NCBI GenBank assembly: GCA_003427395.1
Contig: BFEA01000557.1
Coordinates: forward strand, 557,096 to 621,095
Reading direction: 5' to 3'
Length of the DNA stretch: 64,000 nt
DNA from: Chara braunii
Lineage: Eukaryota > Streptophyta > Charophyceae > Charales > Characeae
Below the pieces are notes generated by a model. The model worked only from the letters and a program-made list of their open reading frames with translations. It searched no databases and was not told the origin of the DNA. Numbering within the stretch: the first letter of the stretch is position 1; every line of letters starts with the position of its first letter. Position numbers and translations under genes: made by a program. Positions 48,089 to 58,489 of this stretch are shown in pieces.

Positions 48089-51000
48089 ACGGGTAACCAC
48101 CCCAGGCCCTGTGGAAGATTCCCTGGGACAGGGGCTCAGCCACTTGGGGCCTACTGGAAGCTTCTGGGGAGAGGCCCAGGCCAGCCAGGCAGTCCATGAC
48201 TGACAGCCATATTCCATATAGGAAAGGGGATGGCCGCTGGCTGGACATTCTGCGCCAGCTGCTGGAGCGAGTGCCTACGTGCTCACGGGTGAGTAGGGTG
48301 TACGCAGGCAGCCATAGCCATGCTGGCCTGCACATTGCTGGATGGGGCGTATGGTGGTCTTCGGGTGCATGTGGCATCTGTGTGGAGGATCGAGGTTGTG
48401 AGTGAAGCGGGGACATACCTGGTGCTTGATACGAACGGCATTGGCCGAGATCTGCTCGTACTTCGGAACGCTGTTGACGTCACTGTCGGCATTGTAGATA
48501 GGCTAGAGAGGATCTGCTATAAGTAGTCTGGGAGCTGAGCGCGAGATATGGGGACGGCATTGGTTCATTGGTGATGATGAGGAGACTATTCCAACATTGT
48601 CATTTGTGATCTCTTCTGTGATCTTGTTTGCTGTAATTCGAGTTGCAATTCTGCTTTTGGTTCGCGAGGTCAAGACTATCTGGTTTCATATGTAGATGGT
48701 GCTTCCTTGCATTTTGGCGCTTGTCTTCTGCTGATGCGGTGCGGGTAGCGGGGGGAGCGACCATGGGTAGCGTGCAGTGAGGAGGGTGAAGGCAAGCAGG
48801 TGACCCAGGAGGTGAGGGGTATCGCCAGGAAGGCTGGTGTGGTGTTATTGGGTGTTTTGCCGTGTGATGAGAACTATCTTATGCACGATTGAAACAGCGG
48901 TATAATGCTGGTTGTGCCAAGGCAATGATTGGTCATCACAATCGACGTCAGATCATCTGGTGATAATATCTGTGGTTGGGGGCAGCTAGTTTGAGGTACG
49001 TTGCTCTTAACCTTATCTGCCCTCTTCAACGCTTCTTACCATGAGGATGTGTGTTCTGTCTTGAGAGTCCTCTCATGTGAGGAGTCGAGTGCGCTCAACC
49101 TTGAGAGTGGACATCGTTCACGTGGAGCAGCTGGAAGGAGAGGGCGTTGCCATCTAAAGGGCCCTGGACGAAGCACTGGGTCACAGTCACCATGCCAACC
49201 CACCGGGAGTAGAGCACACATGCTTTGCTGCTTTGTCCTTTGTCTGCCTGCTGTGCTATAGATGGGTTATGAGGGGCCGGCCAGCCCTACAGGGGAGACG
49301 AGAAACGGACGTCTTTAAATAAATACCGGCGGGTTACCTTCCATTGGCTGTGATCGTCGTCCGGTCTGCGACGTTAAATAATTCTTGAGGACGGTGGGGG
49401 TTGTCCTTAAACTGCCTCTTGATCAACCAATCGGTTGGTGTAAGGCTCGTAGCATGCGAGGGTAAAACTATTGCAGGGCTGGCCAGCTCAGCATCGGCTT
49501 GGGGCACAGGGGTGGGCTGTCAGGAACACTATCTGGATTGCTCAGGAACGCTGACGTCAAGTGACATCAAGAAAAACTGAGGGAGGGGTAGATTCCAGGT
49601 GATAAGTTTTTGTACAATTCCACTCTGCAAACAGCCACACAAATGATTCTATTTTTATTTTGATTAGTTAGATGTTACTTCCATTAACACATCTGACAGA
49701 CAACATAGGTAGAACAAACTTTTTTTTCGCATCTGCTGTCTGTTTGTGAACTAGTCAAGTAAAATAGTTTTGTTTGTGTGAATCTGGACTTACCTGCTAA
49801 ACCCAACTGTGTATCTTCTGACAATGTCACCGATTAATTATTTTATTATTTTAAATCGGTCTGACAGCTAAGTTGCGGTGGGCAACAGAGAGTGCCCTAG
49901 TGCAGACCGTGTATAGTGCTGTAGCATATGAGCGACAGAGGGTATCCTGGTCCGGACGATCGGATCTTGCGTTCGTCAGGCCGAAGACTCCCGTTGGTCC
50001 GCGTAGCTTTAGGAGCCGAGGGAAACTGTCTTTTGTTCCGACAGACTAGGGAAAGGCAGCGTCAACAGAGGCGGGCAAGGGACGCAGAGACAAGCAGGGC
50101 CTTAGCTAGGGAGGCAGCTGCCTCAGCGGCTGCAATGGCTACTTCTTCGCAACAGAGCTTGCAGGCTAGTAGTTCCGGGGCGTATCAGATTTCCGAGGCC
50201 AGTGGTTCAGGGACTGTTTGGGGCGACGGTGTCACAGACCCACAGTCAGCCCGCTGGTGCGATGGCTAGCCAGCAATTAGTGTTTAACTCCGGAGGAGGT
50301 CGCCATTCAGTGAGCAAGTGCTCACGAAGCACAGCTACAGCAGGTGTTGGATGAGATACAGGCGGAAAAAGAAAGAATGACTAAATGTTGAGCTAGGATG
50401 CAGCAGAGACAAGCGGACATAAGGGAGTTAGAGGAGATCGATCTGACGCACATGGATGATGATGTAAGGACCGTTAGGACGACCCTACTAGATGTGGTAG
50501 AGATGCTGGACTACCATACGACTCTCCTGCAACACATTCAAAGAAGCCTGTCTGTGCTGGTTGGGCGAGTTCAGGTCTCATATACACCATCTGGGCCAGG
50601 TGCCTGGCCTGTGGTACAACGTCCTCCTTTTGTCCCACTGGTAACCGGGGTGGTCCAATCTACACTTTCTCCGGTGTCGGTACAGGCCGCTTCCCATCTT
50701 GGTATGCCTTTGACAGGGGGGTTCTCAACAGGGCCGAGTGTACAGGCTCCAGTTCAGACAGTGTTTTCGCAACCTCCATTGCAGATTGCCATAACAGGGC
50801 AGACTGCCGTCTCGCAGCGAGTGCAGCAGCAGGGCACACAGCTCCAGCAGCAGCCGGTGCAGCAACCTGCACCCCAGGCCCCACAGCCTGGAGTTGCACA
50901 GGTCCCGGGCCAGCTTACACTACGGCGCTTGCCATGCCATTTGCGCAGCACCAAGAGGCGACAAAAGTTGCTTCACTTGTAGTCTCTGAGGCTCCTCGTC

Positions 51001-51763
51001 GATCAAGGTCAGTGGGTTCCGAAGACTGCCATCGCAACACCCAAACCCTTCTCAGGAGATGAGAAGGGTGAGGACCTCAACACATGGTTGAGGACGATGC
51101 CAGTCTACGTGAAGTGCAAGTTAACCTTGCCTCACGAGGAAGTGTTTGTGGCTGCCTCCTATCTTGAGGGGAGTCCAACAAGGTGGTTGAGCGGGTACGT
51201 GCAGTTGCAGGGAGACGGTCATGACTTCCGCGCTTGGGCAGTCACCCAAAGACTGAATGACTTCATCAAGTTGGTTGAGGAAAGGTGGCATGACCCGCAG
51301 GAGGCCCAAAAAGCCACTGACAGGTTGCTGAACCTGGGCTCAAGGAAGTTCAGGTCTGTACGGGATGCCACAAACGTTGTAGAGCATTTGATCTGTGTTC
51401 TTGGCGTGCGCTATGACCCCCAAGTCTTACTTACCACTTTCCTGAGATGCCTTCCTACGCAGATGGCGAGTGAGGCCATGATCATAGTTCACAACTTCCC
51501 CTCGTTCAACAAGAAGGCCCTAGATCTATAAGCAAAGATTGGGCCTGGACAGCAACCCACGGCGGATGGTAGGAAAAAGACACTGCCTCCTAACTGGAAG
51601 GCAAAGGGGCACATTATGTTCGTTGACAACGATGGTAACACCATAGAGTTGGACGACAACTTTCAGCTGGGAGTAGAGTTAGAGTCAGGTAGTGCAGAAG
51701 TTGTGTGTCCGATGAATGAAGAACGGACAAAATTGAATGTCGGTGAACTCGTTCAACAGGCCC

Positions 51764-52975
51764 GGGGACCCCCGTTGAATCGCGTTTAACGCAAAAATGG
51801 GGGTGTCCCGTTGAATTTTGAAAAATGGAACTGACGTGTTGGGCCTTGGACACGTGCCCCTACGCGCCCAAACACTAAAAACGGGAATTTTTGAAAATCA
51901 AACTGCAAGAGGGAAAAAATATGGGGTCACCCCATACCCCGACACTGTGAGCACGTGTGTGCATCCGGGTGCATGTCCTTTTTTTTTTGAACCAAACGCT
52001 CCAATCTATTTGTCCAGTCTCATTTCATAAGGGCCCCTATATATTAGCAAGAACCCCTCGTGGAGTAGAGATGGACATTGGACTAGTAATCTGTCTGCGT
52101 GGGCTGAGAATATATAGTCTGGATTCGAATTCAGGTCTGTGCATCACACTGATCAAAGGTTATGGGTCACTAATTCTCTGTTTTTTTTTTTTTTGTTTGT
52201 TTGTTTTTTTTCTCGTTTTTCTTTTCTTAGGAATACGTGCAGTGGCCCTAAAGGCCTCTACTCACCACATGCACAAACGACAAAACACATGGCGGCATAC
52301 TATTCCACGTTCTAGCAGAAGATCTTTTTTTTTTTTTTTTTTTTTTTTTGAAAGCCCGTTGTAGAGGCCAAGGACCAGACGCGCGGTGATTGTTGGTAGA
52401 AGCAGCCAATGGTTGTCCTGATAGGATAGGCCACCTGCCCTACCCATCCCCACGTTAATACTCCCAGCACACCCCCTGTCCCTACTATCCTACCTCAGTG
52501 TGACCAGCGCTCAGCACCATCACCCTACCAGTATTGAGGGCAACTTGGACCAGACAGCAGTGACAAGCATCAGGGTTGGGCCAACCTCCCAGCCCTAATT
52601 GAAGCGGAAGTGCAGGCCAAAAAATATGTTGTTTATGGTTTTGAATCTTTGATTGTTTTTTTAGATACACGAAGTTAAAATTATATATATATATATAACC
52701 TCCCCCCAAAAAAACTCATGTTTTTTTTTTTTTTTCCATTGTGCTTATGTTTTTGATTTTTTTTAAATATATTCAAAGCTAAAAAAATAAAAATAAAAAT
52801 ATGGGGTTGTAGACCTCGAAAAGATCTACAACCCCATTTTTTATTTTTATTTTTTTGAATTATGTTTAGCTCAGGAAAAAAAATAATTGTGGATCCCGTT
52901 TTCCCCCGTCTAACGGGCGTTTAAATGGGGATTTAACGCGAATTTAACGTGGAACCCGCGTTGAATCCAAAATCG
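51764..52975. mobile_element. 1.2-kb insertion inside gag, unclassified
   Basis: The sequence between the gag capsid part and the zinc knuckle is foreign. It starts around GGGGACCCCCGTTGAATCGCG and ends around AACCCGCGTTGAATCC, with repeated CGTTGAAT and TTTAACGCG words at both sides. It includes three long T runs and a strong hairpin (52781-52856). No ORF. Exact boundaries and class are uncertain. Confidence 0.5.
52781..52856. repeat. Long perfect-stem hairpin
   Basis: ATGGGGTTGTAGA pairs with TCTACAACCCCAT, and the stem is extended by an AAAAATAAAAAT/ATTTTTATTTTT clamp to about 30 bp around an 11-nt centre. Confidence 0.8.
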
Positions 52976-53333
52976 GACAGACAACGCATAAGCTTCAGGG
53001 TGTGGAGCAGCCGTTGCCTCAGTACAAAAAGGTATGACGACCGGCAGATGCCGCAGAGGTTCCTGATCAAAGAGTCAACTGGACCCTAATGGTCCTCCAT
53101 GGGAGAAAGCAGGTCTTAGTGAGGACGTGTGGAGAGATCGGTACGCCCGTGCAACCTGTATTCGTTGTGGCCAATATGACCATACGCAGTTCAAGTGTCG
53201 GAACCAGAAGGTCACATAAAAGATCCCGCCTATGATGGGACATACGCAGATCTTCTCCGCTTCCCAGGGTAACAATGTTGCAAGTAGTTTTGGCACTGCT
53301 TCAGGAAACATGTCAAGCTAGTAAGAATTGTAG

Positions 53334-56300
53334 TTGTTCCTACTAGGGTCGAAATGGTGGATGCATCCGCGGTCTCGAGAGATGACCCAAACTATTAACT
53401 CTGATGATGTCCCTCGAGCACATTCAAATCAAGTGATACTCTGTTCGATGAATGTGTTCGAATCCTTAGAGGAGTTAGAGGAGTGGTCTAAGGCTCCTAA
53501 GGGAGAGTTGTTCGTCGTCGAGCAAGGCCCCAACCTTTCGTTCGCCTATATCTATCTCGCCGACGAACAACTCTCCCTTAGGAGCCTTAGCCATGACCGG
53601 AGGAGGGTATGTACTTAGTATATGTCTCTGCAGCGGCTGAGCCGGTGAAAATGTATCCAGAGATAGAGAGAGTGATCGCTAATTATCATAATCTATTCAA
53701 AGAGCCAAAAGGGGTTGTTGAGAAGGAGGTCGTCCATGCGATAGAGATTATCCCATGGTCTAGTATTCCGAGGGGTAGGATCTATCGGATGTCTCCAGTG
53801 GAGCTTGATGAGCTTCGCCAACAACTCAAGGATTGGATCCGACCGAGTGTCTCCCCTCACGGATCGCTTGTCTTATTTGTACCGAAGAAGGGGAGAACGT
53901 TAAGGATGTGCATTGATTATAGGGGTCTCAATGCCATCCATGTGAAGCACACAAAGCCCCTACTGCGCATCGACGACTTGTTGGACCGAGTGCAAGGGTA
54001 TCGGTACTTCAACAAGATAGATTTGAAGTTCGGGTACCATCAGATTGCAATCAGGCCTGAGGATCAACACAAAACCGCTTTTCAGACCATGCATGGTCTG
54101 TACGAGTTTGTGGTGATGCCTTTCGGCCTTTGCAATACTCCTGACACCTTTAAGTACGCGATGAACAAGATCTTTCATGACTACTTATCATGTACTTATC
54201 TTTAGTAGGAATGTCGAGGAACATGCAGCCCATTTAGACAAAATCCTCTCCTTCGGAAGCACCAGTTCAAGATTAACCGGGAGAAATGCGAGTTTGGCCG
54301 CACCCAGATCTTGTATCTGGGTCATGAGATTTCCGCGGAGGGATTGAAACCCGCTAACGCGAAGGTGACCAACATTCGTGACTGGTCGTGTTCTAGCCTG
54401 TAACTGAGGTGAGGTTCTTCTTGGGTATGGCAGGCTACTACCGCAATTTCATGAAGAACTATAGCATAGTGACCGCAATTTCGGATCTCCGACGGCTTGA
54501 CACCCCGTGGGAGTGAACAGAGGTGTGAGGCTGTTTTTTTTTGCACTTGAAGCATGCTCTTACTCGCCATGAGATCTTGAAGCTGCCCGATCCTGACAAA
54601 CCATTTATTGTGACTACGGATGCCAGACAATATGACATTGGCGCCGTACTTGTGCAGCAGGAGGGGAAAAAGTTGAGGCTCGTAGAGTATATGTCCAAAA
54701 AAGTGTCCTCTCATAAGTTGGCTAAGTCCACGTACGAGAAGGAACTCTTTGCGATTTAGAAAGCGCTGATTTACTGGAGGCACTACCTCCTTGGACGATT
54801 CTTCTACGTCGAGACTGATCATCAGACCCCGAGGTGGAGGAGGACCCAACCAGTACTCTCCGATGCTTTGAAACGCTGGATCGAAGTCATAGAACAGTAT
54901 GACTTTGAGCCACAGTACATAAAAGGGGAGTATAACAAGGTTGTTGATGCGCTGTCCCGTAGACCGGACTTCCTTGGTGTGTTGATTACTGAGTTTGGGC
55001 TTGTGGACGATGTGACTCGATCATTGGTGGAAGCCTATTGCGAGGATCCATTCATGGCAGAGATCATACGCAGACTCGAGGCGAAGGATACCTCTGATGA
55101 GTTTGTGTTGGTCAATGGCCTGCTTGACCCTCGAGAAGGCAGGGAATAAACGTTTGCGTGTTCCCAATAGAGAGTCTTTGTGTAGGTAACTTTAAGAGAA
55201 TGCCACGATGCCACCAGACATTTTGGTTACAAGAAGACTGCAGCCAACCTGTTGCAGTAGTTCTGTTGGCCCACCATGATGAAAGACGCCAAGCTGTACG
55301 TGGAGACTTGTCAGGTGTGCCAACGGGACAAGCCACGGACACAGGCTCCTCTTAAGCTACTCAAGCCCCTTCTGATTCCGGAGAGGCCAAGTGAAAGTCT
55401 ATCCATGGACTTCACGGATACGCTGGTCACCAGCAAAAGTGGTATGAGATATGTCTTTGTCATTGTGGACAGGTTTAGTAAGTACGCTAGGTTAGATGCG
55501 ATGCCCAAAACAACTAAAACCGAATACGTGATTAGACTGTTTAAGGAAACAAAAATAAATAAATAAAAATGGGTTAGAGACTTTGGTCTACCGAAATCTG
55601 TTTTTTAGTGAACGGGATGTTCATTTCACAAGTGAGTTGTGGAAGGCTGCAGCTGCTGAACAATGGACCCAACTGTAGATGACCTCCAGGAACCACCCAG
55701 AGGCAACGGACAAGCCGAGCAGATGAACCGCGATGTACAACACCTGCTGAGGCATTACATCAAGCCCAATCAGGTGGACTGGGATGAGAAGCTTGCTCTC
55801 ATCGCCAGCCTGTACAATAACACAGTACACAACGTTACAGGGGTGAGTCCCAACAGTCTGCTACTAACCTTCAAGCCTAGACTTCCTACTACTTGAGAGT
55901 CAGCCGGCTGCTGTGCCAGACACTCTTGAATTTGCCTACCAGTACGAACGCCTAATGCAGCAAGCTGTAGAGCAGATGCACAAACTGCAGGCGGCAATGA
56001 TTGAATCAGAAAATCAACATCGCCGCCCATCTACATTCCAGGTAGGGGACAGAGTCTGGGTCAACGCTTCTGAACTGGGGCAGGAGCATGGGATCTCCCG
56101 CAAGCTCATTGCACAGTATTTTGGACCCTAGGAGGTACTAGACATCGTCGGGGAAGACCCTGACGGACCCTCCTACGTAATCCGAATCCCTGGTCACCTT
56201 CGTACTTACCCTGTTTTCCACGCCTCCAAACTTGCACCTTCCAATGAGACTGATCAGTTTCTCACTCGCCGGTCAATGCTGCCCCCAACCATGGATGGAG

Positions 56301-56527
56301 AGGTCAACATCGACGACATTGTTGACCACAGGGAAATGCCGGTTCCAAAACCGACAGGCAGAGGCCGTCCTCCGAAGCCAAAGCTGCAGCATAGTGTTCG
56401 GTTCAGACATCACACCGATCCAAAGGAGGACAGATGGTTTACGAGAGAGGAACTGATGCAGACCGCTCCCGCGGTTGTCACTCATTATGAGAAGTCATTG
56501 CAGAAAGGAAAGCGCCAGATTGACTAA
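53334..56527 (+). pseudogene. Pol of the Ty3 element (RT, RNase H, integrase, chromodomain), decayed
   Basis: RT (53609-54205) has RMCIDYRGLNAI, FNKIDLKFGYHQI and EFVVMPFGLCNTP. The expected YLDD catalytic box is deleted: DYLSCTYL is followed directly by a stop and FSRNVEEH. RNase H (about 54541-54990) has FIVTTDARQYDIGAVLVQQE and YEKELFAI. The integrase zinc region (about 55195-55340, CQVCQRDKPRTQ) and core (SMDFTDTLV, VFVIVDRFSKYA, GNGQAEQMNRD) span to about 55890. The C-terminal 56300-56520 (VRFRHHTDPKEDRWFTREEL) looks like a chromodomain. Stops or frameshifts occur near 54205, 54400, 54516, 54757, 55146, 55260, 55563, 55895 and 56129. A 30-bp perfect palindrome (53488-53590) distorts the protease region. 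Confidence 0.85.
53488..53590. repeat. Perfect 30-bp inverted repeat in pol
   Basis: CTAAGGCTCCTAAGGGAGAG... (53488-53517) is exactly the reverse complement of 53561-53590 with 43 bases between. Since one arm reads as normal pol-like protein (KAPKGELFVVE), the other probably arose by fold-back copying. Confidence 0.9.
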
Positions 56528-56536
56528 TCGAAGTAT

Positions 56537-56547
56537 GGAGGAGGGAA
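56537..56547 (+). promoter_or_regulatory. Polypurine tract of the Ty3 element
   Basis: GGAGGAGGGAA abuts the TG of the 3' LTR and lies just after the pol stop. This is the normal place for the plus-strand primer. Confidence 0.85.
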
Positions 56548-56825
56548 TGCAAGGCTCAAGGCCTCGGTAAGCCCTTTCTGGGCCCTGTATCAGCAAGTAC
56601 GGCCGCCCTAAGTGAAGGCGGGCCTGCCAAGTGCTGAGATGCCTATTTTTATGTTTGACGCAACTGGGGGAAATTCAGGCAGTTATGCAGCGTCAGTTGG
56701 TTGAGTGAGGCCAGGCCCTGCCTATCAATATCTCCGGCCTCCTGGCCTTTTTTCGAATGAATCGCAGGCAGGCCCTAGGCCAGACACGGGACACAAACTG
56801 AATACAGCCCGCCTGGCAGTTGGAC
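56548..56825 (+). repeat. 3' LTR of the Ty3 element, truncated
   Basis: Aligns with 47815-48088 and then stops abruptly at GGCAGTTGGAC. What follows (to 57138) is unrelated: a poly-A run (56894-56930), a C-rich stretch, and GC-rich spacer. Confidence 0.8.
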
Positions 56826-56893
56826 GCGGCTAAATTTTGAATATTACCTAGGCTACAAGAGTGGCCCGGGATCATTTGCCCGGCCGGGACCGG

Positions 56894-56934
<41 letters not shown>

Positions 56935-57138
56935 TTCTTTTTTATAAAGATTCCCCTTCCCCCCCCCTCCCTTTTCCTTCTTATATTAGGGCCCAGTGCC
57001 CAAGGCAAAAATACGTCAGAAAGCTGCAAATTCAGGGGTCGCAAGGCCTCTCAAGGCCTCCAATCCCACTTCATTGGGTGGAGCCACCCTGAGAAGTTGT
57101 TCAGTTTCTGTTTATGAAAAAGGACTTGTTCAGTTTAT

Positions 57139-57287
57139 TTTTCTGCATAACATAGTTTTTTTCCAGGTTTTACTTTTATTTGTTTGTTTGTTTTCTTTTT
57201 CCGCTGTGACCTTTTTTGGTCCTTGCACGGCCGGGCCAACCGGCAAACAAGGTGCCCCGGGCCGCCCGGCTGGTGGCCTAGAATACT
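57139..57287. repeat. Left copy of a roughly 170-bp tandem unit split by a LINE
   Basis: TTCTGCATAACATAG... through GGCCGGGCCAACCGGCAAAC to GCCTAGAATACT recurs at 61038-61186. The unit's tail ACGTGATTGCCTCCAGATTC, missing here, sits beyond the LINE at 61010, so the LINE landed inside the left unit. Confidence 0.75.
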
Positions 57288-57697
57288 TTTTTTTTTTTTT
57301 TTTTTTTTTNTTTTTTTTTTTTTTTTTTTTTTTTGTTCGATATTCATCTTTTATTATCCAACTTCAATTGAAAAGAGGCCGGGGACCTCACAATTCAACC
57401 CGGAGTTATCCCGGCAGCATCAGCCGGTTTAGCTTAGTTAAATGGAAAAAACCTCGTATCTTTTATCACGAATGCAAAAAGGACTCTAATCTACAGCAGA
57501 TAACATTGCATGAGTTAACGATTACTTAACATCTCACAGAGAATTCGTACTTCAATATTTACCTAAGTCTATACTACTAATCCTATCTAACTCTATCTTA
57601 TTATATTCTAATTCATAGACCTAACAAACGGTCTGGCACACGGCCCAGGAACGGCCGAGAGGAACCTTGTTCCATTAAGAAGTCACCTGACACTCTC

Positions 57698-58489
57698 CTA
57701 CCCACCCTCCCTTTGCGTCCTACTGTGGGCCCCGACAGGAACCGAGTGCACCTGGTTCTTTGCAGAGCGAATATTTATGACCACAGACTTATGGTCCGAC
57801 AGCGAGTCAGAGACTGTTCTCGACGAGATAACTTCCTGGACCAGCAGTTCTGAGATCAGGAAGAAGTCCAGGTGCCGTTTCACTCCTGCTGCTGGCCCCG
57901 GATTACCAAACCAGGTAAAGCCCGGCACGAGCGGGTTCATCTCTCTGAAAATATCTCTTAAGGCCCAGGCTTCTTTCCATTTCATCAAAGCCCGCTGGTC
58001 TGAGTGGATACTCGTGCCAGCTTCAGCATCAATCCCTGGATCAAGAACTAGATTCCAATCACCTCCTATCACTGTTCTCTCCGAGTTGGGCAGGCAAAAG
58101 GGGAGAGTTTCTATGAACTCCCTTCGATCTTTCTGTTCGTTGGGAGCATAGACTGTCGTGAAGACCCAATCCGCATCCCCAATCGAAACCTTAACCCAAC
58201 ACCAGCGCCCCCACTAGTCAGAGTCGCAGTCAATAAGTCTGGCATCAATCCTTTTATGAAATAAAATGGCAACCCCACCTTTGGACCCTCTCGCGGGGGA
58301 CCAAAGTTGAGGTCCATCCCACCATTCCTTCATTCTCAATAATTTCTCTTCCGACAATTTGGTTTCCTGAATCATTGCAATGTCGATATCGTTCTCATGC
58401 AACCAAGACTTCAACCTCTTCCCTTTTTCCCTACCACCCGAGTCACCCAGGCCATGCACGTTCCATGTAGCGACTTTTAGCTTATTCAT
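57698..58489 (-). pseudogene. LINE ORF2 fragment: AP endonuclease
   Basis: It nicks target DNA in LINE retrotransposition. Start ATG at 58489-58487 overlaps the ORF1 stop (AATGAATAA), typical for stop-restart translation. The order of motifs is KVATWNVHGLGD, IQETKL, GSKGGVAILFHKR, TTVYAPNEQKDRREF, IGGDWNLV, and SLSDHKSVV, so Asn, Glu, Tyr, Asp/Asn and Asp-His of the exonuclease-endonuclease-phosphatase fold are all visible. There is an in-frame TAG at 58216-58214. The frame ends at TGA 57700-57698 shortly after the domain. No RT domain follows, only about 360 bp of stop-rich sequence to the poly-A tail. Confidence 0.8.

Larger units (their letters stand above)
49928..53321 (+). pseudogene. 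Gag of the Ty3 element, interrupted
   Basis: Pieces in order: a Gln/Arg/Ala-rich N-terminus (49928-50269); a coiled-coil-like and Gln/Pro-rich segment (50398-50982); the capsid-like domain (about 51010-51531, PKPFSGDEKGEDLNTWLRT and EERWHDPQEAQ); more gag to about 51763; then after an inserted block a CCHC zinc knuckle, CIRCGQYDHTQFKC (CX2CX4HX4C, about 53158-53199). Breaks: frameshifts near 50269-50400 and 50980, TAA at 51529-51531, and the insertion. The knuckle and capsid would package element RNA. Non-functional as it stands. Confidence 0.75.
47815..56825 (+). mobile_element. Ty3-type chromovirus LTR retrotransposon, decayed
   Basis: The 5' LTR start (TGCAAGGCTCAAGGCC) at 47815 matches 56548 onward over about 275 bp. 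Between lie gag, a pol with RT, RNase H, integrase and chromodomain, and a polypurine tract GGAGGAGGGAA (56537-56547) immediately before the 3' LTR. RT-RNaseH-IN order defines the Ty3 group. Gag is disrupted by a 1.2-kb insertion, pol by several frameshifts and stops, and the 3' LTR is cut at 56825. I found no clear PBS, so the 3' end of the 5' LTR (somewhere between 48090 and 49900) is unknown. Confidence 0.85.
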
